From assembly GCA_036417435.1 (NCBI GenBank), contig CM070901.1, forward strand, positions 160,166,044 through 160,230,043: a DNA stretch of 64,000 bases, in the 5' to 3' direction. Every line of letters begins with the position of its first letter. Position 1 is the first letter of the stretch. The notes beneath the pieces are model-generated. The model did not search any database and had not been told where the DNA came from. It worked only from the letters and a program-made list of their open reading frames with translations. Both the position numbers and the translations under genes were made by a program. This DNA is from Inia geoffrensis. Lineage: Eukaryota; Chordata; Mammalia; Artiodactyla; Iniidae. This document shows, piece by piece, positions 25,401 to 35,651 of the stretch.

Positions 25401-28400
25401 CTTCATAGCCCGGGTAAGCAAAAGTTGTTCTTTTTTACTGAGCAAATGGGTTCTTACCCATGTTTTATAATAAGACTAGTGATTTAAAATAGAACATGTG
25501 ATGCAAAACCAAGCCATACAGATGATGATTTGCAGAAATTATAATAACCATAGGTTCTTCTTGGATAACCCGAGTTTGCTTTTGTATGTGCATTTTGTAT
25601 TTAGATCTCTTATTATATACTTGTCACTCATCAGGATTGTGTGACAAGAATGCACCTATTGTCTCCACTGTCTCTGTCTGCACATTTTATGTCTCCCAAG
25701 TTTGAGCTGTATTTATGTCCATCCATATGTTCCTTTTGTCCCATTTGTAATTTGGCAGTTCTGCCACGTTGGCCTAAGTTTAAAAATTGATGCTTTTCGT
25801 TTTCCTTAATGTGAAAAAGGAAAAGCCAAATGGAGTTTACTTGTTGCCATCAACCTCCAGAGGGAACACCTCTCCAACCTCATTGTTATCTAACACACGT
25901 GGCCTTCCTTGCTTCCGTAATTCCTCCATTCTCTCCCTTACCAGCTCCACTACATATATTCTTCCAACTGGGTCATTCGTCCTACAGAACTGGGTCATTC
26001 GTCCTACAATATTATATAAAAATAGGCTGAGAGTTTTGTCAACTCTAAATAAATAAAGCTGAAAAAAATCCAGAGTGCTTGAAATCCTAGGTCATCCTCC
26101 TCTATGTATCTTACAGAAAAATTCTTTTGACTCATATTTTTAGATTGTACATTTTCAAGAATATGTCCCTTGACTATGTAAGAAAAAACTGTATTTCCTT
26201 GAAATATATAGTTTGTTGTTCTGTTTTAGTTAACATTTTAGTTTTCTTTGCTTCAGAGAAGTTTTATGCTATTATCTTGAAAAGATGATAACCTAGACAT
26301 GTTTTAGTAGCTGGTCTGTTATGAGCATATATTAAAATTAAAAAAAAATTTTTTTCTTCTTTAGGAAGTAAAAGTACTTAATATTGATCAAAGAAATTTC
26401 ACATTACGGTCAATTGGGTAAGTTTTGAAAACCTTTTAAGTAGCTAGCGGGTCATGAAAGATGTTAAGTTATTCTTCAGTGAACTCAATGGGCAGGAAGA
26501 CAAATAGAAATGTTAAGTCAGAAGATTGGTTGCATCCCAGTAGGGCTTTGCAGGTTAAGCTTCTTGAGATACCTAGGAGCCAGGGTTCACCTCAGGTTTG
26601 GTGGACCAGAAACTTGTCAGAACAAAGTTGATGTGTGTTATTAAACAGGATTCACAATTTGTTGATTTTTAGCACAAAAAATATATCATTGGTAGATGAC
26701 ACAGATATTTGCATAAAGCTTAGCTTAGTGATGAGAAATGCTGGTGCATCCTTTCTTATAGATCCTCACACCTGGACTCCATTTCCTTCTATTAACAAGT
26801 TATACATTTCCTTCCAGAGTTTGCAAACACTTGATTACGGCACTTTGATTGGATTTGGTGTTTTCCGAGTTTCTTCAGTCATTTAATGATATCTTTTAGG
26901 TGTTTTTTTTTTTTTTTTTTAACAAGTCCCTATTTATTCATACTTAGATGTAGGTTATTTTTACTCTTTTATTGTTGTGTACAGATTTACTTAACAATCA
27001 CGGTTTCTAGACCAGGTTCAGGTAACTGAAAAGCCTTTATAAGTAGTTTAAATTCTCTAGACCCAAAGTATGCTGCAAACCCAGTCTGGAGCAAAGTGGG
27101 AAATAACATCTTTCTAAAGATAGGCTTAGAAATCCTACTCTAATAATTTAAGATGTTTCCTTTCTCGGGTAGCGAGGCTGAGTTATATCTTGCTGCTAGG
27201 CCACCATTCACAGGGATAGCCAAGAAAACAGGGTATAGACCACCAAAAACAAGACCAACCAATCCACCTCGTGTGAAGGTACAGGTTTCACAATGCAAAT
27301 CACCTGTATTCAAAGGTAAACTTACAAAATCTTTGTAAAATACGTGTGCCATCAAAAATGGGATCTCTGCCATTGGCAAGCCAGCAGGTATATGAGCCTG
27401 TGTCACATCTAAGATTCGTCGAAAAAGACTATCTGCTATTAGGCCATATAGGGCAGCATTAAGTCCAACATATGTTGATCCATTTTCAAGCAGATTCCTT
27501 TCTGTTTTGGAATTTGGTTAATTTTTCTGGTTATGATATCAATTAAGTTCTCCTTGACAGTATCATCTGGTTCATGATTTTCCATCTTGAGCCTCACGCT
27601 TTCCTCCCAGCACTCTCTGCCTCCTCTGGTCTTATTCAGCCACGTGAGGGCTCACTCCAACCCTTATGCAACTCTTTTAGGTTATTTTTATATAGAGCTT
27701 ATCTTTTCTATTTTATGTTGAATTTTTTTAGTTTCTTTTTGTAAAGTGAGAGCTTTTATTATCTCCTCCTCTCTTTTTTTATGGGTAAGAAAACAGGGTT
27801 GTCCAAGGGTACTTGGCTAATAAATAGTTGAACAGAATTTTAAAACTTTGCTCTTTCTACTACTGCTACTGCTTCTGCTACTGTGATCTTCAGCCACATT
27901 AGTGTTGAAGAGAGAGAGGATGCTCATCCCAGGTTCCAGGGCAGTACCTTGCTAGGGCCTTCCATGTACACACCATGGACATTTTTTGAAAAGTTATAAA
28001 ATACAAACCAAGTTCAGACTGTATTACAGAGTCTAGTATTTTGCCTTTATGGTGTTCAGACGTGCTTTCTCCAGTGGAAGATATTAATTAGTTCTGTAGT
28101 CCTGAGTACAGTGAAAATTTTGAACATGCTACTCTGTTATGAACCAATATTCATTAAACAATGTTTATTGAGAACCTACCTGTGTACATTATTCTAGGAC
28201 ACGTTTTTTTTTAAGAGCAACTATCAACCTTCTTGAAATGGCTATTGTACACATAAGTCCCTCAACAGCTGTATCTGCTAACAATCAAATTGAAATTTAT
28301 AGCTTCCCCCTTGCCCCACCATCTCTTTTGGCTTTCTAGTATCTAAACCACATTTATAAGGCTTATTTTAAAATGTGGAAAGAGAGAATAAATGTTAAAT

Positions 28401-29935
28401 CCTGGAAATCTTAATCATGTTTCACTTTTCCTTCTCAAGGTGGGGAGAAGAATTCTCATTGTCCAAGCACCCTCAGGTATGTTTTTAAATCCAGCCATTA
28501 GAAACATTTTATACTACCTTGCCATAAAGTCAGTAAATGTGACAGTTAACTAGTTCTAATAAGTTAGTGTAAAGTCCTAAATTTTTCTCAGACTAATATG
28601 ACCTTTCGGGACATATTATGTTAAAACACTGTGATTTCACATACCTCATTTGGAGGATTAAGAATCAGCACTTGGGTTATAGGGTCAGGTTTGTTACAGA
28701 GTTGTGGGGTGTAAAACTCCCTTTGCCTTATCGAGTTTTGATGTCCTCCCCCGTAATGAAGGTGTTGGACTAGATGTTCTCTAAAGTGTCTTCTGCCTTT
28801 TGTGCTCCTCCAGCTTCAGTATTTGCCAGCATGTATGGCTTCGCTCTATACGAGTCAAATCTGTTGGAATAGGGGTAGGCAATTTTTTTCCTAATGTTTT
28901 GTGCTTTGTGGGCAGAGAATGATGGAAGAACAAACTATTCAACTCTTCTCTTATATATAGCACCAAACAGCCAAGGACAACACATTAATGAATGAATGTG
29001 AATGTGTTCCAATAAAACTTTTTTTAAACATTTCCTCCACTACTATTTAGAAATGTAAAAACCATTCTTAGTTTGTGGGGCTGTACAACAATAGGTGGCA
29101 GGCCGGATTTGGCCTTCAATTTGTAGTTCGCTGACCCCTGTGTTTAGGCCAAGGAGACCTAAGTTAGTTGGAGGTGACTGGAAAATCCTGTTTGCTTCCG
29201 GTAGCTGCAATAGAATTTCTTCAACCACAGTGCAATAAAATGAAGCCTGGTGAGGGACCCTCGGGGAGGAGAAGCATAGAACGAACAGAAGCCAGTAGAG
29301 GGGAAGCATGTGGATTGAAAACAAATTATTTTTATAATACAAATGACAGTGGCATTTTCTTTTGGGTATGTTATATTTGAGATACCTATTAGACATCTAG
29401 ACGGAGATGTTGGATAATAGGCATTTGACTGCCATTCAGAGAAGGGAATAGGCCGAGTTCCCAGGGCCCAGGTTCGACTGTATGGAAGAAGCCTTAAGAA
29501 GGAGCCCTGACCCAAACAGTAGGAAAGCTTTGTGTTCTTGGATTCAACCCATCTGATAAATGAAAAAGCTGATGCCCAGAGAGGTCAGACAGCTGGATCC
29601 AGTTACAAACAAAGCCAGGACTTTAGTATGCTTCGTCTCCTAACTCAGTGATTTTTCTGCTGTACATATTTGCCTCTCATTTTTACTGGGTCAGTGGATA
29701 ATACTGTACTAATTTGATAACTAATTGTTTCGTCTGAGTTTTTCAGAGCAATGTTAGAATTTTGACTTTCTGCCAATTGTTGCTAGAGTTAATGATTCTG
29801 ATTTTGATGTCCTTTTTCTTCCTGTTTTTCCTTTAACCCCAACTTTAGGGAACTGAAGTGAAGGCAATAACATATTCAGCAATGCAGGTCTATAATGAAG
29901 AGAAGCCAGAAGTTTTTGTGATCATTGACATTTAA
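16339..29935 (+). CDS. ZBTB8OS: ZBTB8OS (archease), complete, 167 aa
   Basis: Archease, the small cofactor that promotes guanylylation and turnover of the RTCB tRNA-splicing ligase, also used in XBP1 mRNA splicing (family knowledge). Seven coding exons on the plus strand join in frame: 16339-16435, 24694-24718, 24995-25116, 25331-25413, 26365-26417, 28440-28476 and 29849-29935. They total 504 nt including TAA, giving 167 residues, the human length. The product starts MALEGEDVRDYNLTEEQ and has LDHTADVQLHAWG at 34-46 and the C-terminus VFVIIDI. Asp39 and Asp166 fit the conserved metal-binding acidic positions. Two differences from the human protein as I remember it are EPLQAIE (human EPLQTVE) and Ala108 in FFIARE (human FFIPRE). 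It is divergent to RBBP4 and convergent with ZBTB8A. No disabling change was seen. Confidence 0.96.
17536..17640 (-). repeat. L1 3'-end fragment, antisense
   Basis: 'gaagtatagttggtgtaca' and 'ccaagtgatccagttatac' are the reverse complement of the cetartiodactyl L1 3' tail. Confidence 0.65.
17800..17926 (-). mobile_element. CHR-related SINE, head-only form
   Basis: 'tttggctgcgctgtgctgc' to 'ggaccaccagggaagtccc', reverse orientation. Confidence 0.88.
18286..18414 (-). mobile_element. CHR-related SINE, head-only form
   Basis: T-run, then 'ttccccgcccagggattg' to 'ctgccagggaattcccc'. Flanked by 'aaaataaaactt' on both sides. Confidence 0.9.
19429..19787 (+). mobile_element. CHR-type SINE, long form with extra tail modules
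   Basis: Head 'tttcctggtagcacagtg' followed by several repeats of the 'cgcaactactgagcc' unit. Target duplication 'aatgagagaaaa' on both sides. Confidence 0.92.
19880..20006 (+). mobile_element. CHR-related SINE, head-only form
   Basis: 'gggaattccctggctatcca' head with a degraded A-rich tail. Confidence 0.88.
21498..21830 (-). mobile_element. CHR-type SINE, long form, inside the Charlie relic
   Basis: 'tttttggctgcattgggtt' to 'gccaccagggaagtcc', reverse orientation. Charlie sequence continues on both sides. Confidence 0.92.
22020..22346 (-). mobile_element. CHR-type SINE, long form, inside the Charlie relic
   Basis: Reverse-oriented copy with target duplication 'tgggcttattattt' on both sides. 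Confidence 0.93.
22624..22828 (-). mobile_element. short-form cetacean SINE
   Basis: T-run then short-form body in reverse. Flanked by 'gtccaatgagtttt' on both sides, within an old L1 fragment. Confidence 0.94.
23700..23896 (-). mobile_element. CHR-type SINE, intermediate form
   Basis: 'ttttggctgcactgggtct' to 'ggaccaccaggcaagtcc'. Flanks 'gactctaaaatc' and 'gactctgaaatc' form an aged target duplication. Confidence 0.88.
24694..24718 (+). CDS. ZBTB8OS: ZBTB8OS coding exon 2, 25-nt microexon (residues 33-41)
   Basis: Strong pyrimidine tract and CAG acceptor, donor GTGAGT. The 25 nt complete Tyr33 and encode LDHTADV plus two bases of Gln41, including Asp39. It is needed for frame and for the active-site motif. 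Confidence 0.93.
24995..25116 (+). CDS. ZBTB8OS: ZBTB8OS coding exon 3 (residues 41-82)
   Basis: Acceptor TTTAG and donor GTAACC; 122 nt. It encodes QLHAWGDTLEEAFEQCAM through AIEVETQ. Confidence 0.95.
25331..25413 (+). CDS. ZBTB8OS: ZBTB8OS coding exon 4 (residues 82-109)
   Basis: Acceptor TGTGTAG and donor GTAAGC; 83 nt. It encodes GDDLQSLLFHFLDEWLYKF through ADEFFIAR. Residue 108 is Ala where I expect Pro. Confidence 0.95.
25966..26008. repeat. two perfect 21-bp tandem copies
   Basis: The unit beginning aactgggtcattcg occurs at 25966-25986 and 25988-26008 with one intervening base, in ZBTB8OS intron 4. Confidence 0.9.
26365..26417 (+). CDS. ZBTB8OS: ZBTB8OS coding exon 5 (residues 110-127)
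   Basis: Acceptor TCTTTAG and donor GTAAGT; 53 nt. It encodes EVKVLNIDQRNFTLRSI and two bases of Gly127. Confidence 0.94.
26418..28439 (+). other. ZBTB8OS intron 5
   Basis: 2.0 kb intron holding the TMEM126A pseudogene. The flanks (26418-26890 and 27683-28439) contain nothing else I recognise. Confidence 0.75.
26902..27672 (-). pseudogene. TMEM126A: TMEM126A processed pseudogene, antisense in ZBTB8OS intron 5
   Basis: Intron-less minus-strand copy of TMEM126A, which encodes a mitochondrial inner-membrane protein of complex I assembly. The ATG equivalent is at 27585-27583 (MENHEPDD). A one-base deletion near residue 28 shifts the frame. Further in, 27406-27140 is open and reads PAGLPMAEIPFLMAHVFY through NGGLAARYNSASLPEKG, then stops. 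Homology continues in other frames (LLIKAFQLPEPG) to a TAA near 26986. The plus strand has an 18-base T-run at 26903-26920, which is the retrocopy poly(A). A 10-bp target duplication, tcttttaggt, lies at 26892-26901 and 27673-27682. No promoter was seen; it should be inactive. Confidence 0.9.
28440..28476 (+). CDS. ZBTB8OS: ZBTB8OS coding exon 6, 37 nt (residues 127-139)
   Basis: Acceptor CTCAAG and donor GTATGT. It encodes GWGEEFSLSKHPQ. Confidence 0.93.
28869..29142. mobile_element. hAT MITE relic
   Basis: Terminal pair 'aggggtaggcaattttt' and 'agttcgctgacccctg' resembles the CAGGGGTCGGCAAACT-type inverted repeats of a hAT-Charlie MITE. The internal 'gtgttccaataaaactt' is characteristic. 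In ZBTB8OS intron 6. Confidence 0.65.
29375..29520 (-). repeat. L2 LINE fragment, antisense
   Basis: 'gagatacctattagacatc' and 'cggagatgttggataatag' match the reverse complement of the L2 reverse-transcriptase region. Confidence 0.5.
29849..29935 (+). CDS. ZBTB8OS: ZBTB8OS coding exon 7 (residues 140-167 and stop)
   Basis: Acceptor ACTTTAG; 87 nt. It encodes GTEVKAITYSAMQVYNEEK through VFVIIDI, then TAA. Confidence 0.95.
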   Translation, partial: GTEVKAITYSAMQVYNEEKPEVFVIIDI

Positions 29936-30660
29936 GACACACACAAAAAAGAGACTCCCTATGAAGAACTGTTTTTTCTCTTCCTTTTGAGAAGATACCA
30001 TGATACCATGATATAAATTCTACAGTATCTTAATATATGGAGATTTGCAGAACAGAAATTTTTAACTTAAAGTGTGACTTTCAGAAATGGAAAATCTAGG
30101 TACAGCCTTGGTCTGTGTTATGCAAATACTCAAAGTTTAAAGAAACCTTTAGGTGGCAAGTATGGTTCCTCATTTGTTAATTCCCTGCTGTAGCAGCAGG
30201 TGCCCTTACACCCTTCCCATGGAATGCCAGCCCTCCAGCCTGGTCCCAAAAAGGATCATTGATCTAAGAGCAGCCTGAGAGACTCTGAAGCCCCCATGCT
30301 CTTACTGAATGCAGCTTGAAAAAAAGAAATTTGAGGAATCCTACAACCAGGATTTTGCTTTTCTTCCAAATTGGTTAACACATATATTTTCTATACGTAC
30401 ATGAAAAGAGGTCGTTTTAGATTGCTGTGGGAAAGAGCCATCCTGTATTCCAGTTGGTTTTCTCAGATGAAACAATTATAGTTGAACAATTGGAAGGCTT
30501 CTCTAGAAAGAGCCCTGATTTACTGTTCTCACTTTTTTTTAAGCACTGAAGTATTGACACTTTCCTCTTTTCCCATAAGAAAAATTTGATGCATGTACAA
30601 ATGGGCCCTTCTTTCTAGCATATAATTTTATATTAAAGCCATTATATTTAGAGAAGAAAA
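29936..30660 (+). other. probable ZBTB8OS 3'UTR
   Basis: Repeat-poor sequence after the stop, with an ATTAAA polyadenylation-signal variant at 30632-30637. The true 3' end could lie further right; an AATAAA occurs near 32077. Confidence 0.5.
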
Positions 30661-30928
30661 GGAGAATTTTTTTTAATGTCTTTGGTTTTTAAAAATTACC
30701 TAAGCTTCTCATTCCTAAGGAGACAGGAGGCCAGGAAAACAACTTTAAAATGATCTGAACTTTTCAAAGTAGATAAGATAACCTTTGAAAACATGAGGCT
30801 GCTTTCATTTGATTTGCAGCATTATTCCATTCTCTATTCATTGATTGAGGTATTCTTCCTTGTGATGCAAGAGTTTGCAAAGTTGCTATTTATTCACACA
30901 TATGTGAAAAAAGATTGCCACTGGGGTC

Positions 30929-31135
30929 TTCCCTGGTGGCGCAGTGGTTGAGAGTCCGCCTGCCGATGCAGGGGACACGGGTTCGTGTTCCGGCCCGGGA
31001 AGATCCCACATGCTGCGGAGCGGCTGGGCCCGTGAGCCATGGCCGCTGAGCCTGCGCGTCCGGAGCCTGTGCTCCGTAACGGGAGAGGCCACGACAGTGA
31101 GAGGCCTGTGTACCGCAAAAAAAAAAAAAAAAAAA
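30929..31135 (+). mobile_element. short-form cetacean SINE
   Basis: Complete short form with poly(A). Target duplication 'aaaagattgccactggg' on both sides, about 300 bp after the likely ZBTB8OS poly(A) site. Confidence 0.94.
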
Positions 31136-31258
31136 GATTGCCACTGGGTGCTGCCAAATATCATTATAGTGTGCTGAACTTGACCTAAAAGGAAGAGATT
31201 GTCTGTGAGCTTTTTAACTGTTCTCTCGGAGCACCACATTATTTTTACTCTCGGGGAT

Positions 31259-31393
31259 TTTTTTTTTTTTTTTGAGGGGGGGGGTGCTGCGCTGCATGAC
31301 ATGCGTGATCTTAGTTCCCTAAACAAGGATCAAACCTGTGCCCCCTGCCTTGGAAGCTCGGAATCCTATGCGCTGGACCGCCGGGGAAGTCCC
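31259..31393 (-). mobile_element. CHR-related SINE, head-only form
   Basis: T-run, G-run, then 'gatcttagttccctaaac' to 'gaccgccggggaagtccc', reverse orientation. Confidence 0.88.
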
Positions 31394-31460
31394 TCTCTGG
31401 GAATTTAACAGAAAGGGGGGGCGGGTGCGTAATGAAGACAAGGGCAAGAGCCTGTGGGGG

Positions 31461-31676
31461 TTTTTTTGTTTGTTTTTTGTTTTTGCGGTACGCGGGCCTC
31501 TCACTGTCGTGGCCTGTCCCGTTGCGGAGCACAGGCACCGGACGTGCAGGCTCTGCGGCCATGGCTCACGGGCCCAGCCGCTCCGCGACATGTGGGATCT
31601 TCCCAGACCGGGGCACGAACCCCCGTCCCCTGCCTCGGCAGGCGGACTTTCAACCACTGCGCCACCAGGGAAGCCC
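31461..31676 (-). mobile_element. short-form cetacean SINE
   Basis: Reverse short form. Flanked by 'gagcctgtgg' on both sides (about 31449 and 31677). Confidence 0.93.
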
Positions 31677-32794
31677 GAGCCTGTGGTTTTAATAGTAGCT
31701 CTTCAAGTGGATACACAGCAGGATCTCTGAGGTAGCACTCCTTTACCTTCTTTATTCTCAGGCATATTTTATGAGTGTAAATTGTGGACCTCCAAGCAAA
31801 ACAATGTCTAGAAGAATCTCTTTACCTTTTGTTAGGATGAATTTCCAGCCTGAGATGGGGCTTGCTCTTTCGACTTCTTTACACATCATGGTGCTACTTA
31901 GGGGGGTTGATTGTGAAAGTGAACAACGAGATATTGTGAGGGCAATGGGAGAGCTGAAGCCAAAGTAAGGAGAGCTCTTGGGATGTATTAAGCCAAGTAG
32001 GGTACACATTTGACTTGGTGGGGTGGGGGGAAAGCATAGCCATATCTCTTAACCACCAGAGCTGTATAATGGGGCTCAATAAAAACAAGGCAGATGTAAT
32101 TATGCAATACAAATTATATTTTCTTATTTTTAATAAATTTATAACATTACAATTTCAGGTAAATTTTAAAATTTAGTTTGTGTTAGTTTTAAAATATGCC
32201 AAAACAAAGATACTGAATAGAAGGAAAATGAGTATGTTACCCTTTATACGTGAAGTGTTGGCATTCTTGATCCATCAGTAGCAGCACACGTTTTATTTAT
32301 TTTTAGTTTATTGAGATGGTTGCACCGTGCTCTCACCAGATTCTTCTGCTAGTTTCAAGTATGAATCTTAGGAACAGATTTCCCCCACTGCAGAGCTAAT
32401 CCTCCTTCCCCATAACGTACCCACCCATCTTCACTTCTGTCTTACTTCTGGGCTGCCGTTCTCATTTCTGAAAATGTCGGGTAGCAAATCCGCTGCCCAA
32501 GGAGTCAGGCAGGTAATGGGGGGGGCTGCGGGTGTTGAACTGAGGGTTTACGCAGGGGCCAAGCAGGCAGCTGCCTCTCAGCTCCAGTCCTCATTTCTAA
32601 TGGGAATACAAGCCTAGGGTGGCAGTTTTTCATAAAACCCCAAAGAGTGGGATTTTTATGTAAAACCTCCCAAGTTTTTGGAAAGAAACCCAAACCACTG
32701 TGGGTCATCACAATGAAGTACAGACAGGTTGTGTGTGGGCTGAATCTGGTCCAAAGGTTGCTAGTCTGCAGCTCCGCTTTAAAACCGAGCTCAG

Positions 32795-32920
32795 GGAATT
32801 CCCTGGCAGTCCAGTGGTTGGGACTTGGTGCTTTCACTGCTGTGGGCCTGGGTTCAATCCCTGGTAGGGAAACTAAGATCCCACAAGCCTCGCAGAGTGG
32901 CCAAAAATAAATAAATTTAA
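32795..32920 (+). mobile_element. CHR-related SINE, head-only form
   Basis: 'gggaattccctggcagtcca' to 'aaaaataaataaattt'. Confidence 0.88.
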
Positions 32921-34301
32921 ACAACCCAACTCAAATCACATTTCCACAATGCCTCCCTTACCATTCAGCCTTCAGGGGTCTCTGAACTATGCTTCTCTAG
33001 TTAGCTTTAAAGATTTGCAGGCTTATTCAATTCTATAATTGTTTAATGTTCATTCACTAGTCTACCTCTGAATAGAAGGAAAGCTCCTAGATGGCACATA
33101 ATAGACGGTCAGTTACTACGTAGTGGTCAGTGGATTAAGCATCTTAGAGCTACGTCAAACTCTTAGGCAGAGACTGCAGGTCAGCTCCTTGAGCATATCT
33201 GTAAGAACATAAGAATCCCAAGCCACAAGCCTCAGTTCCTAGCCTTTGCTCTACTACTGTTTGACCTTGGACCTACTTCCTCATCTATGTATTATAGGTG
33301 TGTATTAGTGATTCCTCAGTTCCTTTCCAGTTCTAAGTTTCTGTGATCTAGTAATTTAAACAACTGAGCTTAGAAAAAGAAGGTATCTTACTGGAACAGT
33401 TTAGCCTAAAAGGTCCAAATCTCACCATCCAGGTCTGCTCACTAATCAGTCATTGTCATGGGTACAGGGCTGTTTTACATGATGGCAGTGACTTTTCAGG
33501 AAAGTAACAGTAGTGATGTGATGACTTTTTCTCACTGGTGCCTCTCCAAGAAGGCTAAGTGGTTATGTGTGTCCTTACAGCCACCCTTGCTAGTTCTCTT
33601 TCCACCTTGCTATTACCACTTGGGCTTTGGAAGAGAACGTTCAAGAAGAAATGGTGGGAAAAGTACAGTTTATACCCTCCTCAAAGTGGGGGAAGCGCAC
33701 CAAGTGGACTTCCTGAAGTCTGAGCTTCAGAAGGTTTGGGGGATTCCAGATTGAGACTGAGAATGTAGTTTCTTCATCTACAAAAACCAGGGGGTGGGGG
33801 TGGGGGGACAGGAAATTGGAAAAGAGAGCTTCCAAAAGCTCCTTCCAGAGCAAACTTCCTCAGAATTTAGTGACTAGTAATTTATCAATGTTTTTTCCCA
33901 TATAACATGCTCTGTACTTTTGTTCTGTTGCCTGTGAAATGAACAATTAATGTTGAATTCTGGACATGCAAGAAAGTAGTCTTAGGGCCAACATATTTAT
34001 TTTGTCATAAACACATATCCAGGTCTCCTCTGTACAAAACATTTTCCCAGTTGCTTTCTGTATATTACCCATTTGTCCTTCCAGCAATTCTATATGACAG
34101 TTATCCTACATTTTACAAATAAGGGGATTAGTGACACCTGAAACCTACTGGCTAGAAGAGGCAGATTTGGGACTTAGGACTCTGTTCATTGTATTTATAC
34201 AATATCTTTTAATATATAACAAATCACATTTATGTTCTGTTGTTCTTTGGATCCAGGTAATAGCCCTGTGAGGTTAGCACAACAGCTCTCATTACTCAAG
34301 T

Positions 34302-34612
34302 TTTATTTTATTTATTTTTGGCTGCGTTGGGTCTTTGTTGCCATGCGCGGGGCTTTCTCTAGTTGTGTCGATGGGCTTCTCATTGCGGTGGCTTCTCTTG
34401 TTGTGGAGCATGGGCTCTAGGCGCGCAGGCTTCAGTAGTTGTGGTGCATGGGCTCAGTACCTGTGGCTTGCGGGCCCTAGAGCGCAGGCTCAGTAGTTGT
34501 AGCACCCGGGCTTAGTTGCTCTGCAGCATGTGGGATCTTCCTGGACCAGGGCTTGAACCTGTGTCCCCTGCATTGGCAGGCGGATTCTTAACCGTTGCGC
34601 CACCAGGGAAGC
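34302..34612 (-). mobile_element. CHR-type SINE, long form
   Basis: 'tttttggctgcgttgggtc' to 'cgccaccagggaagccc'. Target duplication 'ctcaagttttat' on both sides. Confidence 0.93.
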
Positions 34613-34889
34613 CCTCAAGTTTTATATATAAGGAAACACTTTACATTTGGGTGATATTTGTAAGGTGCAACTCAAAAATAGATGATTGACAATGGCTGTC
34701 TCATTTTCTCTGACACGTACTCTAAAAGTTCAAAAGCTAATGTTATTTAGCAAAAACACTTTGACTATAGATATATCTTGTATCAGGACAAGATAGTAGA
34801 AAATAGTGGATTTATATTATTTTTTCCCATTGCCAAATAAATACACAACTGTGTGTGTGTTTTAAATTACTTCCAAATACAAACTTTAA

Positions 34890-35010
34890 GTACATTAGAG
34901 TCATGGATTCACATCCTGATCATGTCACTCGCTAGCTATATAACTTTGGGAAATTTCTTGAACCTCTCTGAGGCGGGGTTTCTTCAACTCTGAAATGGAG
35001 ATAGTGACTA
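34890..35010 (+). repeat. MIR fragment
   Basis: 'atgtcactcgctagctata ... cttgaacctctctgagg' is a MIR core pattern. Confidence 0.55.
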
Positions 35011-35149
35011 CTCACAGACCAGGTGTCCCTAGCTTTGCTACCATAGTTAAGAATCTTATTTTGTAGAAAGAGAAAGGGAGTAATTTTGGAATTATACTTG
35101 GAACTGTGGAATTTAAACACTACTGTGCTAACAGTTTTATTTTGAGGAT

Positions 35150-35388
35150 TTTGGGGGTGCAGTGGTTAACAGCGCAAACGAGCCAGATCATGGGGGTTCA
35201 AGTCCTGGTTCCACCATTTACTAACTATTCCACTTTGGGGCATGTTGCTGAATCTCCGTGTGCCTCAATTTCCAAATTTTAACTCGTGACAATAGTTGTT
35301 GAGAGAATTAAATAAATGTATACACATAAAACTCAAGGCAGTGCCTGGCACATAGTAATGCTCAGTGAGTGCTAGTACTATTATTGGG
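35150..35388 (+). repeat. near full-length MIR
   Basis: Starts 'gggggtgcagtggttaac', passes 'ggttcaagtcctggttcc' (B-box-like) and 'tgcctcaatttcc', and ends 'ggcacatagtaatgctcag'. Confidence 0.8.
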
Positions 35389-35431
35389 ACAAGCTTAAAC
35401 GCTAACAGTCCCCTTACTTTTTCACCTTTTA

Positions 35432-35651
35432 ATTTTTTTACTTTTTTTTCTTTTTTTCTCGGTACGCAGGCCTATCACTGTTGTGGCCTCTCCCGTTGCG
35501 GAGCACAGGCTCCGGACGCGCAGGCTCAGCGGCCATGGCTCACGGGCCCAGCCGCTCCGCGGCATGTAGGGATCTTCCCGGACCGGGGCACGAACCCGTG
35601 TCCCCTGCATTAGCAGGCGGACTCTCAAGCACTGCGCCACCAGGGAAGCCC
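35432..35651 (-). mobile_element. short-form cetacean SINE
   Basis: Reverse short form, flanked by 'caccttttaatttttt' on both sides. Confidence 0.93.

Larger units (their letters stand above)
24719..26364 (+). other. ZBTB8OS introns 2-4
   Basis: Introns 24719-24994, 25117-25330 and 25414-26364. The first two hold nothing recognised. The third holds a possible old L2-like stretch around 25830-25960 and a 22-bp-period duplication. Confidence 0.7.
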
